From Penium margaritaceum (taxonomy: Eukaryota > Streptophyta > Zygnematophyceae > Desmidiales > Peniaceae): a stretch of DNA of 58,286 nucleotides. The stretch's first letter is position 1; every line of letters starts with the position of its first letter. The stretch is taken from NCBI GenBank assembly GCA_023375785.1, contig SZWC01001620.1, forward strand, positions 196,764 to 255,049. The letters run 5' to 3'. Of this stretch, positions 51,040-58,286 are shown piece by piece. The position numbers and the translations under genes were made by a program. Below the pieces are notes generated by a model, which saw only the letters and a program-made list of their open reading frames with translations, was not told where the DNA came from and ran no database searches.

Positions 51040-52461
51040 GATGTACCTCTAGGGTGGAAGGAATTGTCTGCTCGTTGGGTCCTTAAGCCCAAGCTGAAGC
51101 CAGATAGCTCAGTTGATTGCTATAATGTATGACTAACAGCCAAGGGATTTTTTTTATTATAGGATTCTACTTTGACCAGACATTTGCTCCAGTTGGTCGT
51201 TACACCAGTGCTCGTGTTGTCTTAAGTGTGGTTGCTCAGCACAACTGGGAGGTGGAGGAGGTGGATGTCAATAGCGTTTTTTGCATGATCGTCTTAATGA
51301 GGTGATCTACATGGTCTACCCACCTGGCTTCACCTATGGCAACGACAAGATCTAGCACTTTCGTTGAGACAGACTCAAAAAGTTGCCACGCTAGTGAAAC
51401 ATGGAGGTCACATCCACCCTTCAGAGGGCAGGTCATCAACGTAGTACAGTTGATCCCATGCTCTTTAGCATTCCACCGGCAGAGCTTCTTGTTGCCATCT
51501 TGGTCCAGTTGGAAGACCTACTCATCACCTCATCCAGTGCAATCCTTGTGCAGTCAATGAATGCCCTCCTTCAGTCTTCTCACAAGATGAAAGACCTCGG
51601 ATTAGCGTGATCTTTCCTGAGCATGGAGTTTGAGCATGATCGCTAGTGTCATACTCTCCATCTTCACTAGACAGTGTATATTCACATTCTAGGAGAGATT
51701 TTCTTGTTACTTCTGGCTGATGTCCCCACAACGTCTACTCCCATGGCCCCAGTGGACCAACATGTATTAAAGTCATTGGATGAGTCAGAACTGAAGGAGA
51801 TGGTGGACATCACTAACTACCTTAGTTTCATTGAGTTGCTCATGTACCTTGCCACGACAATGTATGCGGATGTGGCATTTTTGGTCAAGTTTCAATGCAG
51901 TTCTTGCAGTTGCCTAAGGCTTGCCATCTCGAGGTGAACCTCCGTGTCGTTTACTTCTCACTTTCCACAACACGAGTCGGGCTGTCCTTCCGTGCACAAC
52001 CTTCGGTTATTGTCAATGGTTACATGGACAACAATGAGGAACATGACATTAATGCCCTCAGCACGTCTGGGTGTGTGTTCTCTGTCAGTGGAGCAGCTGC
52101 CATGGAAGAGTGACAATCAGGGATGTGTGGTTTGTAGCTCAAGTGGCGTGGAGTATGTTCAACTCACAGGTAGGCATAAGAGAAACTCGATTTTTTGCTC
52201 GCTTCAACACTTGCAGGTGCCCATTTGCTACATCATCCTGCACCGTGATAATGAGAGCACCAAAGCAATTTCTCAGCATGATGCCATGCACTATACTTGC
52301 ACAAGAACAAAAATGTGAGACATTAATTTGTACGTAAGTGCATCATGGTAGGAGAGTTCGAGGTTGTCTGGGTGGACATGCGTTGGTAGCGTGCACAATT
52401 CTCTGCTCAGGTACTTAGCGGTGGAATGTTCAAGACACTTGTGCCTGCTGTTGGCCTGTAG
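51040..52461 (+). pseudogene. pol: E9 reverse transcriptase and RNase H, decayed
   Basis: In shifting frames: V-P-L-G-W-K-E-L-S-A-R-W-V-L-K at 51043, F-D-Q-T-F-A-P-V-G-R-Y near 51173, E-V-D-V-N-S-V-F near 51260, S-T-V-D-P-M-L-F near 51440, and L-V-Q-L-E-D-L-L-I, where the catalytic Y-V-D-D is Q-L-E-D (51506-51517). Then I-E-L-L-M-Y-L-A-T-T-M-Y-A-D-V-A-F near 51830. RNase H has V-N-G-Y-M-D-N-N near 52013, S-T-S-G-C-V-F near 52060, and I-S-Q-H-D-A-M-H-Y near 52270. It ends F-K-T-L-V-P-A-V-G-L and TAG at 52459-52461, the normal C-terminus of copia pol. Confidence 0.82.
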
Positions 52462-53486
52462 CGTATGCTGCTACGCAAGTCTTGGTGAGTTCTGGATTTT
52501 ATGCCACTCACGTGCAGGCAGGCTAAGGTGTTTGACAACTACTTTGGTGGTCCCGACTTCATCCTCAACATCTTTATCTGCTCCACTTCCTTGCCAACAT
52601 TACTTCTGATCTGTGCTAGCTCCATTATGTAGAGCTTCTTCTCATTCTTGCACTACTTCTTTTGGTCATTCGGCCACCCAAGTGACACACACTGTTGTTG
52701 GGATCTGTCATGACAACAGACAGTAGTGAAACGCATTTTTCTTGCATTTTTCCATTGACCAGCTCTTGTATTTGCGCAGATGGCACACACACTTGCTGAA
52801 CCGATCATGAGAGGGATATCCCTCCCTCTCGCTCATTGTCTGATTAACTTCTCACTCTTTCAACCAGATGTTTGCCATCTCCCCACCATGCTCAAGAATT
52901 CTGTCCATTCCATTTCTTATGACCGACACTCTTACACAGAGCATTGTTGAAGGGGGGTTCTCCATTCCCTTTTCATTTCAGAGCAATTAAAAGACTACAC
53001 CCTCGTATTCCACCATACAATGCACAGCAGCAGTGTCTTGGCTGGGCCGGGTTGGGCTACGTGGAAGCAAAAAAATCTTGGCAAGGTGGGGGCCTTGAGC
53101 TCAGGGCTCACACCACAGAGTACTCCGGCATTGTCGGAGGCGGAACGCTGCCAGAATCTCCTAAGCAAGTTCCCTCATTGCCGCTATCATCTCAACGGCA
53201 ACAATGAGCATGCACCAGCTGCACTCTAAGCCATGGCTGTGGCTCGCAACGACATGTTGGAGCCGCTCCCCTGTGTGCCTGGGATTCTTTGCCCATCCAC
53301 CTCGGATATGGCTGCTATGAACCTCATTGTAGCCACATGTACAAACTCCGCTTTTTTCTACTGCAGCCTAAACAAAGAATGTGGCAATCTGTTCCGCTCA
53401 TTCTGCTCCCATTTTTCGTCCATCTAGCAACATCAGCACATACTTCTTGTGCCTCTCACAGAGTTGGCAATACTCTCTATTGCACT
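52462..53486. other. Unassigned region after E9 pol
   Basis: About 1 kb follows the E9 stop. A 3' LTR is expected, but no match to 18476-19086 was found by eye. A purine run GAAGGGGGGT at about 52948 could be a polypurine tract of another element. Plus-strand frames near 53020-53230 look protein-like but carry no motif I know. Confidence 0.4.
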
Positions 53487-53991
53487 CAGGGATGGCAAAC
53501 CGCGGTATTGAGTACTGCGGTACCAAAGTACCGCGGTACTCTGGCACCGCGGTACTCAATACCGCGGTATCCTAGTCTTCTGGCGGGTCACTACCGATAC
53601 TGGTACCGTTACCGCGTTACCAACGGTAGTAGTGAGGTGCTGCGGTATTCAGAAAATACCGTGTAACATAATGTACCGTAGATTGTAAAACCACTGATGC
53701 TTCTGTGAGATTCAAGCACCGCAAAAAAAATAGTGCAAATAATCATTTGCGACACTGAAATTCGACAAAAGTGGGTAGAAAACAGTACAACCGTAGCTCT
53801 TTTCTTTGAGTTTGAAAGTACCGCGGTACAATTCCACGGTACAGTAATGCGGTACAGAAGAGGGGTGCCCCTCATGCTGAGTACCAATACCGTACCAGTA
53901 CCACAAAAAAAACACTGGTACCGCGGTACCAAGATACCACGGTACAAAACCGTGGTATACCGCTGTATCGGTAGTACCGCCGCCATCCCTG
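53487..53991. mobile_element. hAT-type MITE, 505 bp
   Basis: Terminal inverted repeats CAGGGATGGC (53487-53496) and GCCATCCCTG (53982-53991) are perfect. The flanking 8-mers ATTGCACT (53479-53486) and GTTGCACT (53992-53999) match at 7 of 8, the TSD length of hAT transposons. No transposase is encoded. The interior holds about ten copies of ACCGCGGTAC-like palindromes, so either strand would fold strongly. It interrupts otherwise continuous Ala-codon-rich sequence. Confidence 0.85.
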
Positions 53992-54512
53992 GTTGCACTC
54001 TTATGCATGTGCGACTGCATTTGGCAGCAGCAGCAACACAAGTGGCCATTCTGCTTCGCATGTCTTATCGGCCAACACTGGTAGCAGCAGAAGTCGTAGC
54101 AGTAGAATCTGCAGATCTTCCAACACAGCAAGAGCGACGTCTGTCAAAACAGCTGTTGCATCCGACAGCAGTAGCAACAGAATTTGCACTCTGCATCAGT
54201 AGCAGCAATAACATTAGCAACCGTACCAGTACTATCGGTAGCAGCAGCTATCACAGCAGCGCCGGCATCCCCGCCGCAACCCATAGCAACAGCTTTCGGT
54301 GTGCACACAACATAACACCTATAGCCACAGCAGATGTAGCCGCATGCACAACACACATAGTCGTTGGCAAAGTAGCCTACAGTACCAGAGTACGGCTTTC
54401 TGGAAGCTGCACACTGTCCATACGAAGCCAACTGATGTCAATTGATTGGCTCATCAGTCAACGGAGTTCTGGATCAATTTTTGTATGGGAAGAAAGCCAA
54501 CATAACCCTCGT
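53992..54512 (+). other. Unassigned Ala/Ser-codon-rich sequence
   Basis: GCA, AGC and CAG triplets dominate, resembling the E9 gag region at 42600-43100. A 263-codon frame (53733-54524) starts within the MITE and is therefore unlikely to be a gene as it stands. It may be gag sequence of another degraded copia element. Confidence 0.4.
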
Positions 54513-54943
54513 TTTGGACAGTAAGCCGCATCCACCCCTATGTTGGAACAAAAAGCTCCATCCGCCCCTCCATCAGAACGATAAGCCCAATCCGCCCGAG
54601 TTGGAACGATAAGCCTCATCCGGCCCTGCGTTTCAACAATAAGCCTGATCCGCCCCTGCTCCAGAACAATAAGCCTCATCCACCCCTGCCTCAGAACAAT
54701 AAGCCCCATCCGCCCCTTCAGTGCAGACGCAGGTTTAAGGCATAAAATATAAACGATATACCCCTCGCATTTGTCAAAAGATAGCATGTCGATGTCGCAT
54801 TGCATGCGGCATCGATATACTGACGTCACCTTTTACTGCCTCAAAATCACAAAATCCTTTATAGAGGGGTTTGTGATCTTGTAGAATTGGTTTGCGTGGA
54901 GTTTACATGGGGGGTTTCAGAATCCCTATGTATTGAAAGGGAA

Positions 54944-54977
54944 CCTGCTGGGCCCCGGTACCGCGAAGCCCAGCAGG
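54944..54977. repeat. Hairpin, 10-bp perfect stem
   Basis: CCTGCTGGGC (54944-54953) and GCCCAGCAGG (54968-54977) are exact inverse complements with a 14-base loop containing GGTACC. It lies in the centre of the foldback-like element. Confidence 0.85.
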
Positions 54978-55175
54978 TGCCCGTGCAAAAATAAAACCCC
55001 AAAACGCCAGGTTTAATTTTAGGGTGGGTTTGTGTGTGGTTTGTACATCAAACATGGGTAGAAGCTTAACCAAAGTAGAAACAGGAACAAATGGGGATTC
55101 TGAACTCCCCATTGTTGAAGTGCTGGGGATTCCGGCCGACGGGCACCGGCCAGAATCACCTGCGCTCCAAGCCCC

Positions 55176-55176
<1 letters not shown>

Positions 55177-55207
<31 letters not shown>
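55177..55207. repeat. Poly-C run, 31 bases
   Basis: Thirty-one C residues inside the foldback-like element. It is the third long G/C homopolymer in the window. Confidence 0.9.
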
Positions 55208-55211
<4 letters not shown>

Positions 55212-55267
55212 CAGCCCTCATCGCGATGACCACGATGGAGGGCCGCGATCTAGCACCACATGCCCAA

Positions 55268-55317
55268 TTTCACCATGCTCGAGCACAGACATGAATCCCT
55301 ATTCGAGCATGGTGAAA
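55268..55317. repeat. Hairpin, 15-bp perfect stem
   Basis: TTTCACCATGCTCGA (55268-55282) and TCGAGCATGGTGAAA (55303-55317) are exact inverse complements separated by 20 bases. It lies just inside the right arm of the foldback-like element. Confidence 0.9.
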
Positions 55318-55550
55318 ACGGGTGGGCCGATGGGGATTTTTGTTGCTTTTTAGGGGGCGGATGGGGTTTATAGTTCTAGGGCAGGGAAGGATGAGGATTT
55401 TTGTTCTGTCGGAGGGGCAGGTGAGGCTTGTCGTTCTGGCGGAGGGCCGGATGGGGCTGATCGTTCTGGCGGAGGGGCGGATGGGACTTATCGTTCCGAC
55501 GGAGGGGCGGATGGGGCTTATTGTTCCGATGGAGGGGTATATGAGGGTCA

Positions 55551-56098
55551 TGAGTGACAAAACAGGAGGAGATCGGCATTTTCACTTTTTTTGTTTTGAT
55601 GGAAAAGCCATTTGATCATCCAGACCAAAAACAAAAAGAAGCAGGGGCCTTGGGTGAACCCGGGTCCATCTCCCTTTGTGCCTCACACCTCTTCCTTTTT
55701 CCTCGTCCATCTCCTTCCTCCTCTCTTTTCCCCCACCCTTTTCTTTTGTTTATCTGTACTCAATCATTCATTCTATTTATCACCTTGTTTTTCTTCAGTG
55801 TCCTCAAATCCACTTTGGTCAAGACCCGGATACTCGAGGTCTTGTCCTAGTACCTCGGGAGACCCCTTCTGCCTCTTGTGTTGTGATCCGGATACGTGGG
55901 CATTTCTCTTGTACCTTTAGATTACTCTCCTTTATTATTCCACCCTTTATCCTCCTCTGGTATCATTTTACACTCTACCCCTCTTGATTAAGACCGGGTG
56001 CTCTGGGATACGTCTTAACACCGTTGAAGAACATTCCCAGGTTCTCCAACTCCCATCTTCTATTTTTCTCTTTCCTGAGCTGTCCATTCCTGAAAGCA
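55551..56098 (+). other. Probable LTR end and leader of E12
   Basis: Pyrimidine-rich DNA without a clear gene. TGGTATCATTTT at 55959 shares its first eight bases with the tRNA-iMet PBS and lies upstream of the E12 coding region, so an LTR may end near 55956. The LTR start was not identified. Confidence 0.4.
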
Positions 56099-58286
56099 TG
56101 GCATCGCCTGTGATGCCGCCACCCAGTGTGGCATGGCACCAACTTGGTGGGTCCCATCATTTATGGGCCACCCTCACCGCTCTACACACCTCCTTTGTGG
56201 CTCACTACTACAGCATCCCAAGCATTTCCTTATGCTGATTCAGCAACCATCATGGGACCTCGTGGGCTAGACATGAGGTTTTCCTCAGTCTCCTACGGGG
56301 GCGCTCGCCCTTGATTTTTGGATAGCCCATCGTCCACTTCGTCGTACCTGGCATTGTGCATGGGTTGGGTATTGGCAGCATGTCTCTTACCCACATCGCT
56401 GAGCAGCTTGCTCTAGGCACGTGCTATCCTCTGCGGGTTTCATAGGTAGCATTGCTGCATGTCAGGTCACATCACCTACACGAGTGTCACGTGGATTCTG
56501 GATTACAAGTTCTAGAGCCACAAATCACATGACATCATCGCATCTCACATTTGTGTCGGTCGGGCCTATCAGTGACGTGCAGTTCATTCATATGGGATCA
56601 AGACAGATGCTGCCAGTCCAGGTGTTGGTTTCGTGCGCTTTGTTGTCCCTCATGGCGTCCTGTTTCCGCCTGATGTGTTTTTTGCCTACACTCGACGATA
56701 GTCTGCTATCTCTCACTATCCTTGATGAGCAGCATATGGACTATGTTGTGTCTTGTGGCGTAGACACTGTCTCTCTCTATTCCTCCGGGTGTGTTGTCCT
56801 TCGTGGTCTCCGATGTGAAAAGTTGTATCGTGTCCTGCTGTCTTCACCTACTCCGACTATTGTCAAAGCTGCTCATGTCCATGTTGCTCCCTCACTCTCC
56901 ACTACGCAAACTTGCTTGCTGCATTAACGCCTCTGACATGTGCACACAGTATCTGTTGGCAGCTGATACTATCATCAAATTGTGATTGGTTTGGATACCG
57001 CTGCCTTCTCTACACCCTGCATTGACAACTGTTTAGACTGGACACAAGGCAAGATGCATGGTGTCCCATTTCTTGTGTCTGAGTCTCGCACTCATGAGCA
57101 ACTCGCTCTTGTCCATGCTAACGTGATGGGACCGTTCTCTGTTGAGTTTCTCAACGGTGGTTGTTACATCCTCTATCTCACTAATGACCACTCTCATTTT
57201 CACAGGATTTACCCGGTCCGCTTGAAGAATGAGGCGGGGTGTGCAATTGAGATTTGGCTCTTTCAAGGAGAGCATGTCTGTGAGTGTAAGCTGTAGGTAT
57301 TTCATTTCAATCGTGGCCATGAAATCATTGGCCACATTCTCGCTTTGTTACATCACTTGCTGTCCGCTTTGAATTGTCTGCTGTATACACCCAACAGAGA
57401 AATGGCGTTTTGTGAACGTTGGAACCGCACCCTGGCTAAGGGTGTTTACACCATGCTACTCAAGTCTTCTCTCTCTAAAGCCTTTGCTTATGAGGCTCTG
57501 AAGTACTTGACTTGGGAATGGAACCCGGATCCTCATGGTCCACTTCCACACCATGTCACACCCTAGAAACGCTGGCTCGTTCATTGCACTGACCTGCGCC
57601 TCGCTCATGTATGGAGGGCCTCGCATCTGTCTGGCTCCTTAAGAACCAATGTAATTGGAAGCTCTCTTATCATGGCTGTTGTTTTCTCTTACTCGGTGTC
57701 TCTCTACAATCCAAGGCATGGAGTTTTTAAGACGCTGCACGTGATTGTGTGATTGAATCTTGTGACTCCCTGTTTTTCAAAACAAGTTCAGTTGCAACAC
57801 TGTGGACTGCATCCCTTCTCTTGCAACCGTCTCTCACGTTGAGAGATGCTCCTGGGCCGGATTGCCTGAGGGAAGTTTTGTCTCTCCATTTGTGTCTCCC
57901 ACCTATGTTCCATCTCCGTTGAATTCTTCGCCTACAAGTGCATCATTACCCGCATCCTCCTCCACTACAGCAGCTGTGTCACCTCACCTTATCGCGCTTG
58001 CTTCTGTGTCATCGTCTCAGTCATCCTCGCCACCTGCGTCCTTGTCGGCATCTCTCATGGCATCCCATGACGCCCTGTCGTGTCACCTACTATCATGTCA
58101 TCCAGTATCTTGTCACCCGCTGTTGCATGTACACCATCACTGTCATCGTCTCTTGCATTGTCGCATGGGTCATTACAAGTCTCAAAACCTGTAACTTTTG
58201 CACCACCAGCTAATCCTATACAAGTTTCCGTGACTAAGAACCCCGTCACACCCTTGCCCTTGTCTGATCTTCCTCCCTTCAATCGG
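56099..58286 (+). pseudogene. pol: E12: decayed copia polyprotein (gag relic, protease, integrase), runs off window
   Basis: ATG 56098-56100 opens a short frame (M-A-S-P-V-M-P-P-P). The protease start F-W-I-T-S-S-R-A-T-N-H-M at 56496-56531 shows catalytic Asp to Ser and Gly to Arg. L-D-E-Q-H-M-D-Y-V near 56725 is protease/linker. Integrase begins with C-I-D-N-C and G-K-M-H near 57020, H-A-N-V-M-G-P near 57115 (catalytic Asp to Asn), G-G-C-Y-I-L-Y-L-T-N-D-H-S near 57155, and T-P-N-R-E-M-A-F-C-E-R-W-N-R near 57388. From 57600 to the end a Ser/Pro-rich linker is likely. Codon use is T/C-rich, as in E9. Confidence 0.78.

Larger units (their letters stand above)
54513..55550. mobile_element. Foldback-like element with inverted arrays of ~30-bp repeats
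   Basis: Seven imperfect copies of a unit like CAGAACAATAAGCCTCATCC plus ACCCCTGC fill 54513-54723. Six to seven copies of the inverse complement fill about 55347-55550. The arms enclose about 620 bp that contains further inverted repeats (GGGGGGTTTCAGAATCCC near 54909 against its complement near 55093; 54944-54977; 55268-55317) and a 31-base poly-C. Tandem repeats inside long inverted arms are typical of foldback transposons. Terminal duplications were not found and no transposase is present. Confidence 0.55.

Noticed and set aside
52462..53486. 3' LTR of E9
   Set aside because: Expected here, but no stretch resembles 18476-19086 by eye, so no LTR was called; an alignment could still find it.
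53733..54524. 263-codon ORF as a host gene
   Set aside because: It starts inside the hAT MITE and continues into Ala-codon-rich repeat sequence; no motif supports it.
54513..54723. Simple satellite or CRISPR-like array
   Set aside because: Units are contiguous, diverged and mirrored by an inverse array; there are no unique spacers, and the surroundings are eukaryotic retrotransposons.

Overview
The window is nuclear DNA from a eukaryote, most likely a green plant or streptophyte alga. That placement is an inference from repeat content and priming signals; no host gene, rRNA, tRNA gene or CRISPR array was recognised. Almost everything is a tower of Ty1/copia LTR retrotransposons inserted into one another. 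For most elements both LTRs, 5-bp target-site duplications (TSDs) and primer-binding sites (PBSs) can be read directly. The coding order is gag (CCHC knuckle), protease, integrase, reverse transcriptase, RNase H. Nearly every polyprotein is broken, mostly by in-frame stops that look like C-to-T or G-to-A transitions.

Left tower (128-18470): element E1 (+ strand, TSD CCATC) is split in its reverse transcriptase by E2 (+, 4093-16893), which is split in its reverse transcriptase by E3 (- strand, 8829-15440, TSD GTTTC). E3 carries a 26-N scaffold gap whose flanks are duplicated. E1 lies within or beside the 5' LTR of E9.

Central tower (about 19.1-52.5 kb): E9 (+) begins with an LTR end and PBS near 19.09 kb and contains E5 (-, about 19576-42579). 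E5 was hit by E4 (-, 22396-28422, TSD CACTC, the best preserved autonomous copy), by a putative solo LTR X (29081-35062) that is itself split by E6 (+, 29403-34213), and by E8 (+, 36390-41376, TSD CTTTC). E6 has the most similar LTR pair in the window, no pol, and a long intact gag-derived ORF, so it looks like a recently mobile non-autonomous element. E9 resumes at 42.58 kb, is split again by E10 (47356-51039), and ends with RNase H at 52461.

Right end (52.5-58.3 kb): unassigned Ala-codon-rich sequence holds a 505-bp hAT-type MITE (perfect 10-bp terminal inverted repeats, near-perfect 8-bp TSD). Next comes a foldback-like structure built of inverted arrays of about 30-bp repeats, then a decayed copia element (E12) that runs off the window. 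Long G/C homopolymers sit at 1-21, 46105-46128 and 55177-55207.

Three points stand out. (1) Six elements carry, intact or decayed, an internal initiator-tRNA-Met PBS like that of Drosophila copia instead of the usual 3'-end PBS. (2) E6 has lost pol but keeps gag plus a stub of the protease/integrase linker and a long basic repeat region. (3) The LTRs of the E4/E8 family contain a tRNA-like block with A-box, B-box and T-run, resembling an RNA polymerase III unit.
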